A stretch of DNA of 64,000 nucleotides from Rhypophila decipiens. Its lineage: Eukaryota; Ascomycota; Sordariomycetes; Sordariales; Naviculisporaceae. How positions within the stretch are numbered: position 1 is the first letter of the stretch; each line of letters opens with the position of its first letter. The stretch is taken from the NCBI GenBank assembly GCA_033297075.1, contig MU858186.1:1-64000 (forward strand), given 5' to 3'. The position numbers were made by a program, and so were the translations under genes. Positions 25,601 to 37,163 of the stretch are shown piece by piece. Under the pieces are notes generated by a model. It was not told where the DNA came from. It saw only the letters and a program-made list of their open reading frames with translations, and did not search any database.

Positions 25601-28600
25601 GCGTATCACTTGCGAAGACAACAAGGGGCCTTGACAGGTCCCAGTCTGAGGAGGCTGGTTACACTGCTCGCCGGAAGGGGCGGCCTGACAGACGGATTCA
25701 CGGATTGCTACCCACAAAAGGAAATGCGGTGAGGAAGGGGACTCTTCTACGCCATAATCCATTAGGAGGAGGCCGAACTTTTGACTTATTGTCGACCTCT
25801 TTGAGCTGATCGACGTTGCAGAGTCGCATCTCCGTCTGTTTCCCATTGTGTCACGAGCACCACATCCCACATGGCACATACCTGACGCAGTACGCACCGG
25901 GCCCCCTCCCCGGTTGGCTCGACGGAACGGGACGAGACGGCGGCAAGGGCCACTGCTACAGTAGCGTAGCTTCGGAATCCACGTCCTCGACTTTGGACGG
26001 CGGTGGCGGCGGCAGACGCGGCAGGCCTTATCCTCTTTCAAGCATTTGGACCGCGAACTGGACATGCCCATGCATTCTCGAATTTGGGATTGTCCAATAC
26101 ATGGCGGAACTTGGTATGGGGTGGGACGAGACCACAATCTGGTCTACAAGCCTTCAATTCACCCTTCGTTGTCGCGTAGCACCAGTAGGATATAAAACAG
26201 TTGGTCCAGTCTTCAATGGTGGGTTCAAAGAATCCATAACAATGGCCTGATCATCAATTCATAACGACGTCGGAAATCCAGTTTCTCAAGGGCCTAGACT
26301 CCAATGTCAATATCTTCCGAATACTACCCCATCCACCCATGGGCCTCGGCTAGTGTCCGGATCACTCAGGAGGTGGTTGGCAGACATATAGTCCCAGACA
26401 CCGCACCGTTATGTGCCAATGACAGAATGGGAGAGGCCTCGAACAGTGTGGTGGGTCTGGAAACCGCTAGCAGTCTGAGACACGCAGATGGGTTGACAGC
26501 TACATGGAGTCAGGTGTCACCGATAGAAAAAGACAGCCAAGAAAATTACCAAGAAGAGAGTAACTCCGGTGTGGGTTGGGCAGAAATTCTGATCAATTCA
26601 ATTCGACTGTACACGAACTCGAAAACACACCACACTTCGTATCCAAAGGTTGGTTTTCAACTGAATGCCCACATTGCTTTCTTTGCCATTTTCCTGGTGC
26701 CACCCCAAGAAAAAGTACCGAATCTCAAACGTAATGCTTTGTAATTCTTATGTACCAAATTCAAAAGCAATGTTGACACATCCCCAATCCCCAACATACG
26801 CAGACAACTGCACATCATATACCCTGTGATATCCGTTGGGCTCTCGGCCTATCAGAAGCTTTTTCAGTCCTTCTTCGAACTTTGCTTTCCCCTGTTACCC
26901 CTTTTCGATGTCACTGGGCGCCCCTCCTCCAGGACATCCAGGTACATCGGGAGTCTGAGCTGAGACCATATCGATCTCTGGTTATGCATCTCTGGATCGA
27001 CACAAAGGGGAGACAGCCACAGCTGACTCATATGAACACCGAGATAACTGAAAATAGACGTCACCCGTTGATATCCGGGACCGAAGCATCTCAGTCCAAA
27101 ATGCAGTCGCTGCGACAGAAACACATAGCTAACCATATCGAGAGCAAGCGTGCGTCCAAGAAAGAAAAGGTACATCGCACCACAACAAACTCAGCGTGCC
27201 ACAGTCGAAAAAGTGACAACACACAAACCGCCTGCCAACCAATAACGACAAAAGCAGACCAAACGCCGCCACCCGCCATCCGGCATTTTGGCATCTTGTT
27301 TAACCGCGGGTAGTGCCGAGAGCGGGACTGAAATCAACAAAAAGCCTCGTGTTTCTCCTCAAATCATTGGCCTCACCTGTCAGCCGCATCGACGTTGCAT
27401 CACAAAATCCAATAAGCGAAGGGCCTTGCCTTACCACGCCATGCCTGGCATTTCGAATGCCGTGCCATAACCGGGTAGGTCCGTGCCGAGAGCACAAAGT
27501 TCGAGACTCACAGATTAATACGGTGCATATCTTGGCTTCGATGTGTATATCTAAGGTCATGTTCCTACACCAAGTACACTATCGTAGACATACAGTTCTA
27601 CTACTCCAGAACAGGCTTAACTGGCGGTCATATACTTAGACCCTGTGAGAACACTTGGCCACGAAACCCAACACAAAATATTGATGAACAGTGACGTGGC
27701 ATATCCTGAGACAGACATTACATGTACTTGCTCACCGCTTAGCTATCTTGGACAGGACACCGAGCAAAATAGGTCTAGCCATCACTAGGAACCTTTTGGA
27801 TGATCACCGCTATATACAAGAGCGCGAATGTTGCATAATTAACCCTAGATACCCAGCATTTATATGGACAAAGAACAGATATGCACTTATTAAGATGTGG
27901 GAGATATATCGCCGATACCAAAAGTACCACCGGAGTTACAAAGTCAAGTAATTCACATATGGATCACTCATATCTTGACATGTAATCTCTCGTACCTTAC
28001 GCAGAGGTATACTTTGATTACAACCGTATGCAGATCATAGATGACACAACACGTCCTTCCCCCAACTACCTAAAGTCACGATTGAGACATTGAATACTAC
28101 CATATGCTCACCGGTAACAAGCTGTCCACAGGACAGACAAACTACTGATCCAACGGCTAATACAGACGTGGAAGATGCCCCGAGATGATGAAGGATTTTT
28201 AGCAGAAACCTCGGGCACCTTGGTACCTATCATAGTGCAAATAGTTGAGCGTAGCAACGGAAACATCTCTCCAGCCTTGACCTCACCAGGAAAGACATGG
28301 GATGTCGTCCAAATCTCTTACCACGTAGAATCCAAAGTAACCGACACTCCATGAATACAAAGGCCAAGAATCACGCAACAAATGATGGACAAGTTGGACA
28401 CAAAATCCCCAGTCACCATACGTCCCAAGCCTCCGACTACTACCTACAACATGTACCTAACAACCCACGACATAACAATGGGATTCCAGCCAGTTAAGCT
28501 ACTTTGGTAATTTAAAGTTAAGCGAGCATCTTCTACCACCCAAAGGCCAAAGGGAAGAATGTTGACATGCTCCAGGTAATGTATCCATACTCATCTACAC

Positions 28601-28775
28601 AGTGCAAAAATCCAAATCTAGACTCACCATCTGGGTATCTATCTTATCGCGAACCCAAAAGTTCAAGCCACCGAACGCCCCAGCCCAATCCTCAAATTCT
28701 ACCACTTTTGGGAAACTGAAAGCAGGACATGTATGACTTCCAGCATATCGTACACCTACCACCAAAAAGCCACAA
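22666..28775. other. Six-kilobase region with no supportable gene
   Basis: No frame above about 215 codons occurs and none carries a recognisable motif. Candidates at 24426-24878 (+), 25496-26137 (-), 25816-26250 (+) and 26304-26744 (+) overlap antisense frames, lack convincing introns and have scattered composition. Base composition is not extreme, so this is not strongly RIP-mutated. It may be a relic of old genes or elements, or simply a long spacer. Confidence 0.5.
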
Positions 28776-28915
28776 GTCCCCGTAGCTCAGTGGTCAGAGC
28801 GCGGACCAGCGTTGATATTTCACACAGCGTTTGAGATTAGCGAGTTTTCCAGCCAAGTCTATTCAGCGAAATATCAGCGTACCCGAGGTCAGCGGTTCGA
28901 ATCCGCTCGGGGACA
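28776..28915 (+). tRNA. tRNA-like gene with long central hairpin insert, anticodon unresolved
   Basis: The ends form a perfect 7-bp acceptor stem (gtccccg at 28776 with cggggac at 28908-28914), followed by A as discriminator base. The D arm is intact (gctc/gagc, 28785-28800), with an A-box-like tagctcagtgg. The T arm is intact (agcgg/ccgct) and holds a perfect B box, ggttcgaatcc. Between them, where about 25 nt of anticodon arm belong, lie about 90 nt containing a 13-bp hairpin (about 28810-28822 with 28867-28879, two G-T pairs). The insert could be a tRNA intron. I could not draw a clean 5-bp anticodon stem, so the amino acid is not assigned and a tRNA pseudogene or tRNA-derived element remains possible. 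Confidence 0.6.
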
Positions 28916-29435
28916 TATTTCTCTTTTTGCATCTTCTTTCTTTGCCCGTTCAACTTTCTCTCCAACGTGATACCGGTATGTTGGGCTGAACATGATATGC
29001 CAAGGACCTGTTGTACACCGTGCGCACGGACCGATTGCCAAAATAGGAAGTTGGTGATGGCTTCATGCAGGATTTTGACCAGCTCCAGCCTGGAATAAGT
29101 ATTCTGACAAACATGCCAACACACCAGCAGTGCAAGAGTAATCGCCGGGTATCATTTTGATGGACTGATAGGTAAGGTATATACATCGAGCTGAAAAAAG
29201 AACGCTGAGAGAAATACGTAACACGAAATGATTGCTTTACAAATAATGTGAAAAGTGCTGGAACAATGCAGCAAGTCCCGGTACGCTCTGGTCTTTAGTC
29301 GATCCTAAGCCATAGGGAAGTTCCGTTTCAAAGGGGCACTCGTGCCCCGTGTGGCGAAAGGGAACTGGTCTTCCTGAATGTCGACGCGAAACACAACCAA
29401 AGCCAGCACGCAAAAACGCCAAATGCAAAGACGCT
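28916..29435. other. Short intergenic spacer
   Basis: Spacer between the tRNA-like locus and the 3' end of the NAD kinase gene. A T-rich stretch just after the tRNA-like end (28916-28926) is a plausible Pol III terminator. Nothing else is seen. Confidence 0.4.
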
Positions 29436-30878
29436 TCAATGTCCCTCATTCTGCTCTCCAAACGGGTAGTTAAACTTGAGCAACCCATTCAAACCGCCAA
29501 CCCAAGAGTCGTCATCTTGACCTTCGGCATCACTTCGGGTCGTAGACCGAATGACACACGGTACACCGCCTCTCCAGCCCTCGGGCATCTTTTCTAACCT
29601 CTCTCCCTCTACCCTGACCTCCATCCCAATACTGACTCCGATGCGCCTCTTCCCGTCTATACTCACCGGCAGCTCCCGTCCCCGGTTCCTCTTACTCAGC
29701 TTGAGCGTTACCTTTGACTGGAGCGGCAGCACCAGCGGCCGGAAGCTCAGACTCCGGGGACTAATAGGCGTGATGAGCAAGGACTCAACCAACGGATGAA
29801 CAATCGACCCGCCAGCGCTGAGCGAGTAAGCCGTTGAGCCCGTCGGCGTGCTAATCAAGATACCATCCGCCACCGCTTCCGTCAATAGTTGGCCGTTAAC
29901 ATAGATCTCGATTATCGCGAGATGGGGATGAACACCTCGATCGATTGACACCTCGTTGATGGCGTGCATTGGTTGGTGACTACCGCCTCCGTCAGCCGGG
30001 CGTGCCGATGGCACGGTTCCATCTGGCGTATGGTCCGGAGGAGTCCCGAGGTCCGGCTCGGCGGTCGAGGTCGGCATCAGCTGGTCCGAAATGTTTCGCC
30101 CTTGGGCATCATATATCCCGACGCGCAGTCTGCTCCGGAGGAGAACCTTGGCGGTGCGGAATAAGCCCATGCTCTTGCCGTTCCCCCGGACAATGTCCCA
30201 GCCGGTTGGCGACGATGGTGTCTGGTCGTCGCCGTTGGCATCCTGCCTGTCAACCCGTCGGCTCGTGACGGCCGCTTGTGTGTGGGGAGCAACCAGGTCT
30301 TCCACCGTCACGGGGCTGCCGCTCATATAACACTCTCTCCAAGCCCTCTTGTACTCGTCAAACTTCCATTCCCCCAGAAAGCCGAGTGTACCCATGGAAA
30401 ACGAGAGGATCGGAGGGACGATGGTCTGTTGGGAGAAGAGGCTAGCTGCTCGGAGGATGGTCCCATCTCCACCCATCGTGGTCACGAGATCAATCTTTTG
30501 TGCGAATTGGACAGTGGCCTCCCTCGCGTCGGTCGTGTAGATCGGGAAAGGAAGAGTCTCGTGTATCTTTTCGGCTACATGGTTCTCGAAGACGAGATTG
30601 AGGCCCGGGTAGTTGCCATGGACGTGTTTGGCGAACTCGACGGCGGAAGCGATAACATGGGGAGCATGCAGCTTGGGCATGAGAAGGATGTTGCGCGGCG
30701 GCTGGGGCCAATGCAGCGAGAGCAGAGACGACGTTTGAGACTGTTGATAATGTGGAACGATTCGGTCGGGAAGGGTCGAGATGTCGACGATCCTCCTGCG
30801 GATGGACGAGGACGAGAAGAACCGCCTTTGAGCTACCCTCGGCAGTTGGAGGGAAGCCGCCATTCTGGTCGAGTTCAT
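29436..30878 (-). CDS. pos5: Mitochondrial NAD(H) kinase, Pos5-like
   Basis: ATP-dependent kinase that phosphorylates NADH or NAD+ to give NADPH or NADP+ for mitochondrial redox defence. Single exon of 480 residues from the chosen ATG; the frame stays open upstream and another ATG lies at 30905. The first 30 residues are rich in Arg, Ser and hydroxyl residues with no acids, a typical mitochondrial presequence. The kinase fold shows the Gly-Gly-Asp-Gly-Thr motif at 136-140 and the later Thr-Pro-Thr-Gly-Ser-Thr-Ala-Tyr motif with the following Gly-Gly segment. An insert of about 120 residues, rich in Pro, Asp and Gly, separates the two halves and is probably a surface loop. Yeast Pos5 is 414 residues; the insert and tail explain the extra length. 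It is transcribed away from the acyltransferase gene. Confidence 0.9.
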   Translation of the reverse strand: MNSTRMAASLQLPRVAQRRFFSSSSIRRRIVDISTLPDRIVPHYQQSQTSSLLSLHWPQPPRNILLMPKLHAPHVIASAVEFAKHVHGNYPGLNLVFENHVAEKIHETLPFPIYTTDAREATVQFAQKIDLVTTMGGDGTILRAASLFSQQTIVPPILSFSMGTLGFLGEWKFDEYKRAWRECYMSGSPVTVEDLVAPHTQAAVTSRRVDRQDANGDDQTPSSPTGWDIVRGNGKSMGLFRTAKVLLRSRLRVGIYDAQGRNISDQLMPTSTAEPDLGTPPDHTPDGTVPSARPADGGGSHQPMHAINEVSIDRGVHPHLAIIEIYVNGQLLTEAVADGILISTPTGSTAYSLSAGGSIVHPLVESLLITPISPRSLSFRPLVLPLQSKVTLKLSKRNRGRELPVSIDGKRRIGVSIGMEVRVEGERLEKMPEGWRGGVPCVIRSTTRSDAEGQDDDSWVGGLNGLLKFNYPFGEQNEGH

Positions 30879-31704
30879 GGCTGTTGAATACGATAATATC
30901 GGCATGCCGACATATTTGTCATGGCAGTGATGTCCATTATCCACCTGTGCTGTGAAGCAGAAAAATAAAACCGTTGAGCTGGAGCAACTCAAGCTCGTCA
31001 CAGGGGTGGACACAAATGATCGACGAAAACAGCCGACGCTATCCAGATGGAGACCAATCACAAGGTCGATGATGCTGAGCTCTTGGCAGGCATGAGCTGG
31101 TCCAAGCTCCAGCCAAGCTTTAACAGCCCCCATCCCCACCTTACCTGCCGGCGGCCCACCACGCTAGACAAACCCCTGGGTCCCCTAACCATCTGTTCGG
31201 TGCAACAGCCGAACCTTCCGTGATGTTCGGACTGTCAACTCCAGATTCCTCCGTCAGTTGTCTTGTGACAGCCAAGATATTGGAAGGGACTCGCAGGCGA
31301 GCCTTTTCTCTTTTCTCTTTTTTTTTTTTTTTTTTTTTTTGTTCCATGAAATAGCTTTGCAACGGCGTCAAGGAGCTTCGCGTGTGCAGTTTTTCACATC
31401 ACTTTCACTAGCATTTCGGTCAAGGTTGAGCTGATAAGGAGCATCCTTAAGCTACAGTACCTACGATCGTGGCACACGTTGCAGCGTCAACCTATCAGGG
31501 TGCCTTGAGCCGAGGCTTTGCTGCCTGCATTGTGTTGGCTTTGACTCCGAACTCCCAACTCCATCCATCACCCCCTTCGTCTTTTATTCCACCGACAAAC
31601 TCCTGTTTCTACACGATTCGCTTCTTGCGCATTTGCTACTTTTATTTTATCATCTCAAAACCACCTGCTCTCCCAGAGCTCGCGACCCCCGCGCACACCC
31701 CGCC
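30879..31704. promoter_or_regulatory. Divergent promoter region with a 23-T homopolymer
   Basis: The start codons of the NAD kinase (minus) and acyltransferase (plus) genes face away from this 826-bp spacer, so it should carry both promoters. A run of 23 T at 31318-31340, preceded by CT-rich DNA, could exclude nucleosomes in the manner of poly(dA:dT) tracts. No transcription-factor site is claimed. Confidence 0.55.
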
Positions 31705-33152
31705 ATGGCGACCGAAATGCGCAAGCGAGTCACGGAGCCGGCCCCGTCCGACATTCCCGCTCCCGAGATGCTCGCCGGCGCCTCGCTCACCGACAAGAGC
31801 AAAAATGTTCCACATCCATCTGGAAAGGAGAAGCATGGCCAACTGATACAGGTTTTCAGGGTGGTGTCGTTTGCCGTCTACTTCACGGCTGGTTGCATTG
31901 CGTATGCACAACCTCCACTCCTTGGAAGATCATGATCGCGTGCTAACGACATTCCTGGTGTAGCATCAGTATTTCCCAGTTCGTCGGTGCACCCCTTTAC
32001 TGGATCAACCGCGATCTGTACTATGCATACATGGCCTTGACGAAGCAGTCCTTTGGTCTTTTGACGACAGCCATGACACAGTGGTGGGGGCCAACGACAA
32101 TCCGGATCAGTGGAGACGCCTCCGTCGCGGACCAAATAAGGAAAACACCAGACGGCATGGTGGAGTTTGCGTTCCCGGAGCGTATGGTCATGATTGCGAA
32201 TCATCAGGTTCGTGGCAGAGGTGGAATACACCGACAGCTGAGCCAGAGGTTGCTAACAGGAGTACAGATCTACACTGACTGGCTATATCTGTGGTGGGTG
32301 GGTTACGCGAACTCGCCAAAGATGCACGGATATCTATACATTATCCTAAAGGAGTCTCTGAAGTACATCCCCATCATTGGACCTGGTATGATGTTTTATG
32401 GATTCATCTTCATGTCCCGGAAAATGGCCGTCGATCAGCCGCGGATGGCGCATCGGTTAAGGAAACTGAAGACGCAACACACGGCACCAAACGGGGAGAA
32501 ATATCTCAACCCAATGTGGTTATTGCTCTTTCCTGAGGGAACGAACGCTTCTGGTAATGGCAGGGTGAAGTCCGCAAAGTGGGCAGAGAAGATAGGAGTC
32601 AAGGATATGGAGCATATGCTCCTGCCAAGGAGCACAGGCATGTATTTCTGTCTGACTGAACTCAAGGGGACTGTTGACTACGTGTACGACTGCACGGTTG
32701 CGTACGAGGGTATCCCGTAAGTTAACCCCCGACTCGGATTCTCTTTCTGGCAATTGTGAGCACAGCTGACACGCAACATCAGACGAGGCAAGTTCGGCGA
32801 GCAGTTCTTCACGCTCTCCAGCACGTATTTCCGGGGTCAACCACCAAAATCCGTCAACTTTTACTGGCGTCGTTTCCGTGTTGCTGATATCCCTCTGGAG
32901 ACTGCCGAGCAGTTTGATCTATGGCTCCGGGACCGGTGGTACGAGAAAGATGCCCTGATGGAACAGTACATCACCACTGGCCGCTTTCCCCCGAGTCCTG
33001 CGGAGGCTGTCACCTCGGGCCACGAAGGCCATCTCGAGACTGAGGTGCGAACCAAGCACTGGTTCGAATTTCTGCAAATATTCGTGGTGGTCGGGATTGT
33101 TGGCCTGCTTTGGAACAATGTTTGCAAGCTCTTGACTTGGGCCAAGGGCTGA
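31705..33152 (+). CDS. Lysophospholipid acyltransferase (LPLAT/AGPAT family)
   Basis: Membrane acyltransferase moving an acyl group from acyl-CoA to a lysophospholipid. Four exons: 31705-31901, 31964-32207, 32268-32716 and 32783-33152, giving 419 residues with all phases correct. Motif I is Asn-His-x4-Asp (H146, D151), the catalytic dyad of the PlsC fold. Motif III is Phe-Pro-Glu-Gly at 235-238, which positions the phosphate. A hydrophobic segment lies at about residues 50-75, others flank the catalytic core, and a final one lies near 390-410, so it is probably an ER protein. The length and the pattern around the motifs resemble the LCLAT1 / yeast Cst26 branch, linked to stearoyl remodelling of phosphatidylinositol, rather than the short AGPATs. 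Substrate choice is inference. The 60-bp second intron splits codons just after the catalytic His. Confidence 0.88.
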
Positions 33153-34724
33153 CTGACACCTCTAGTTCTGGAGAAGAGGTGACCCGGGATGTCTTTTTTG
33201 GTCTCCACCAACGTGCAGTCCTCGATGCAAGCTCACCTCTTCAGCAGCAATCAGGACCTGCCACCTGGCGCAAGCATTGGTTTGTTTTCTCTTGGGATTT
33301 TCCTTCTTACCTTTGGGTCTGGCGTGATTGGATGGGATGGGCATATCGGATGGGAGTCGGACTGAGTCGGCATTGGTCATGAGCATGATGAACGGCTAGG
33401 ATACCCTCTTCTTTTTATTCTTTAGCTCGGCATCCTTTTTTTGTTCTAGCAATTACAGTCATTGGTTCTTTGAGTATGGGGCAGCGCTTTTCTTTTCTGT
33501 GCGGCGCTTCCACGTAGCGTGGAAACGTGGATCTCGCAAAGATGCGGGTTGGAACTGGCGGCGTGCGGCGTTTTGATAGCTTCATCATTCCTTTCTCTTC
33601 AATTAACCCTATTTCATCTCCTCCGTTGGCTTTCAGATGCGAATTTCCATTTCTGTATCATCCCGTAAAGATACCATCCAGACATGAGCAGACGAAGGAG
33701 CCGGACCGACAGCCGCTTGATCCTCCGCCATCTACCCCGGACTCCGAATCCGGCCCGAAACGGCATGGGCCTTTCGATATGGCGCCAAAACTTCGGCAAT
33801 GGGGCTTACGACGATGCAGTTGCCGAAGTTTCTGGGTACCTATTTACGAGGGGCCAATCGGCTTGGCTCCCGTCGGGGATCGAGAAATACGGTAGAACGG
33901 GCAAGGGGGGGCTGGGTACCGGGTAACGTTCCCGGTCCCGGACTAGCATCGAAGTCGAGGAAGGAGACCACACTACGGGCTTAACATCGGCGTGCTTTAA
34001 CTTGGCACGTCTGGCCCCATGTTTTGGTGAGTACACCGATGCCCTTTGGGAGATTCACCGCCTCCCTTTCTCGTCTTGTTTTCCTTATCTTTTCGTCTTG
34101 TGATCCGTTCAAATTTTCTTCCATTGGCGGTTATGAAGCATTCGTGTTAATTTTGATAACAAATGGATTGTTAGATCCGTGGCAGTCTCCGAGATCCGAC
34201 GATCAACGGGCGGAACTGCTCCATCTTTGACCACAGAGTGATCAACAAGAAGCACCCCCGTTTGATGTGGTTCCTTCCCCAAAGGGCCGCTAGCGGAGAA
34301 CTTGTCAACAGTTGTATCGGTTCGATTGCGGGGAGATTGAAGCCAGGGAAGGTAGTGTCTTGACCTTCTAGTCTGTTCGCAATTTCTCCTTCACAGGGCA
34401 GGAGTTCATGGTACCCGGTTCTTGCCCTTTGGTGTGCTTCCACGAAGCTCCACTACCTTCCTCGACAGATCAAGATGTACCTTCTTTAACACAACATACC
34501 TTCCTTGATAATTTAATTTAATATACATTCCTCAACACCTGCTTCGACAAATCGACATACGTGCTTCGACAGATTAATCTAACGTAAGGAAGGTACCTTC
34601 CTCAACAGATGGCTTGGGCCAACTTGGACGGGTAGACTCGCAGGAAAATCAAGGCCCGTCATTCTACGGCCAATCTCGAAACACCTATCAATCTACAACA
34701 AACTCAACCTCATCGCCATCAAAA
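33153..34724. other. Intergenic with direct repeat and palindrome before the MFS gene
   Basis: No supportable gene. A short hairpin (ttccacg/cgtggaa, 33508-33524) follows the acyltransferase. Near the right end a 17-bp direct repeat (taccttcctcracagat) occurs at 34454-34470 and 34594-34610 with one difference, exactly 140 bp apart. A 16-bp perfect palindrome, aggaaggtaccttcct, lies at 34587-34602. Related ttcctcaac and cttcgaca words lie between. These sit about 115-270 bp upstream of the transporter ATG. Confidence 0.6.
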
Positions 34725-37163
34725 ATGGAGGGAAAAGGACACGACGAGGAGAAGGGCTTGCCCATCCCATCGGTTAGCAGCCACGCCCACACCACGCCAT
34801 CTTCACCCCAAACTACGATTGTCGGCAGCGCAGAGCATTCTTCGGAAGATCTGACGCATGTCACTTTGGCCAATGCCACTGTGGTGTCTTTTGAACCCGG
34901 CGATCCTACGAATCCGCACAATTGGTCAACTCTCAAAAAAACACTCATCGTTCTCACCTGTGCCTTGATATGTACAAACAGCAGCTTGGGCTCGGCGCTC
35001 GCGGCGAATATCACACCTTTCATGCACTCCTTCCATGTGCCGCTGGGACCTCAGACTATCCTCCCGACCTCAGGTGCGTCGCTGCGATCCCCAGACCTCC
35101 AGTTCGAAACTTAGCTGACACAATACAGTCTACCTAGGCGGCTTCATGTGCGGCCCTCTGATGTTTGCCCCCCTCAGCGAACATTACGGCAGATATCCCA
35201 TCTTGGTAATCGGCTTCACCTTGTTCACCTTGTCGACCTTGGGGACCGCCCTAGCACCCAACTGGCCTGCCTTCTTGGTCTTCCGTTTCTTGACCGGGGT
35301 ATTCGGCGCACCACCCATAAGTGTCGGTGGTGGAGTGATTGCGGACATGTTCAGCGAAGAGATTCTCCGGGGCCGGATCATGATGCTATGGGGTGCATCA
35401 ACTTTCATGGGACCCCTGGGCGCACCCGTAATCACCGGCTTTACGGCTGGAACGATCGGATGGCGGTGGCCTTTCTGGTACGTGCTTTTGTTTCTCACCC
35501 TCTACTTGTCCTTGGCCCAAATTCCCACCTCGTGGAAAGCATTTATTACATAAGATGACTCAGTTTATTCACTTATCGAGAGGCTCTTAAGAATCACGGA
35601 TTCTAGCTCTTGAAAAGGCTACATCCTATTATCCGTTGCCCTTTGGACTTGGGACATGCGCTAACTTTGATATTTATTTGCACAGGATTGGATTTATCCT
35701 TGCTGGTGTATCCTTCATATCAGTCGTTCTGTTGCCAGAGACGCTCGCATTTAAGATTCTGAGAAGGAAGGCAGAGAACCTGAACAAGCAATCTTCGACT
35801 GACGAGACTTTTATTTCGCCGGGTGATATCAACAGAGGGAGTTTGGCACAAACCATGGTAAGTCGAGCCCGTTCAAATCATCATGGGACAGGATTAGATG
35901 CCCCAGCCCTGTCTCCCCTCGTTGTTCGCCTTCCACTGCCCCATTCATTCGGCCGGTGATGCTGATGACGATCGGCAGAAAATTACGCTTTCCAGACCAA
36001 TGCGTCTACTGTTCAGTGAGATGCTTCTCGGGCTCAGTTGCGTTTACATGGCGTTTGCGTATGCAGTGTTTTACATGTAGGTTTTGTGGAACTCGGATTC
36101 TGGCAGCTTGGCAAGCTTGGTGGGTGCTGACGCAAGAAACCTCCCTGGTCAGGATGCTCAAGATCTTCGCCCACATCTTTACTGGCGTGTATAATTTCAG
36201 CTTGGGGTTTTCGGGACTCGCTTTTACCACTAGTACGTTCATGTTTCCCCTCCCCTCTTGTTCTGTCTGTCATCGCTAACGATTTCTTGGACAGTCGGCG
36301 TAAGTCTCAAAGCCTTGTTGGTCCGAAAATGGAGCTAATCTTCTCACCTGCTCTAGCTAGGTACAATCAGCGCCTGTGTTGCCAATATTTGGTACGATAA
36401 TATTGCACCACGAATTGCAGCAAAGCATCCAGAGCGAAGGCCCGAGTATCTACGACTCCCACCCGCCTGCGTGGCCGGTCCCATGTTGGTCGTTTCCCTC
36501 TTTTGGCTCGGCTGGACATCACGGGCGTCGGTGCATTGGATTGTACCACTACTTTCGTAAGTCTTGGATCATGAATCCAAAGCTTGACACGTATATTTGC
36601 TGACAGTGGATGCTTTATTTTGCAGAATGATACCATATGTAGGTTCTGGCAAGACCATCCCAGCCTTCCGAGTGCGGTTTCTAATATTTAGTCCAGGGCT
36701 TCGGGTATCAAATGATATTCAATTCCATTCTCAATGTAAGCCTTCCTGAGAGATCGATGGCGTCTTCAGAGATAAGCTTTTATTGTACGTGTGCTTACCT
36801 CGGAAATCGATCTAGTACATCACGGATGCCTATCAGATTTACGCGGCCTCGGCGCTCGCAGCATGCGGTACAACAAGGTAGGCCTCCACGCACAGCCAGG
36901 AGTGGTGTCACCGACTAACAGCTTCAAGGTCCCTCGCCGGTGTCTTAATCCCGTTGTGCGTAGATAATATGCTCCACTCACTTGGGATTGCATGGTCTTG
37001 CACTGTCCTGGGATTTATTAGCGCGGTCTTGACCATTGTTCCGTTTCTGTTCGTTGCATACGGAGAAAAGATTCGTGGACGTAGTCGCTTCAGTTCTACG
37101 ATGAAGCCACCTGAGCTTAGCCCGCCAGTTGGGGAACTGACACGAGTTATATCTGCGACTTAG
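34725..37163 (+). CDS. MFS multidrug/metabolite transporter, DHA1-like, 12 TM
   Basis: Proton-coupled exporter of the major facilitator superfamily, in the drug:H+ antiporter-1 style. Eleven exons: 34725-35073, 35129-35477, 35686-35857, 35979-36076, 36153-36232, 36295-36299, 36357-36556, 36626-36638, 36697-36735, 36816-36877 and 36929-37163. They sum to 534 codons (533 residues) with every phase closing. Two exons are tiny (5 and 13 nt), and the last intron uses an AAG acceptor. An acidic cytosolic N-terminus of about 90 residues precedes the first helix. The loop 2-3 motif A (Pro-Leu-Ser-Glu-x2-Gly-Arg-x-Pro) is present, then a central cytosolic loop. About twelve membrane segments are expected. 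ATG 34614 is an in-frame alternative start. It lies next to the FAD oxidase (tail to tail, 621 bp apart) and could export a fungal metabolite; the substrate is unknown. Confidence 0.88.

Noticed and set aside
25496..26137. 213-codon minus-strand frame with several Cys
   Set aside because: The Cys spacing does not form a zinc motif, antisense frames compete, and no splice or signal evidence exists.
28837..29124. 95-codon minus-strand frame
   Set aside because: Its C-terminal part is a translation of the tRNA-like locus, a known artefact.
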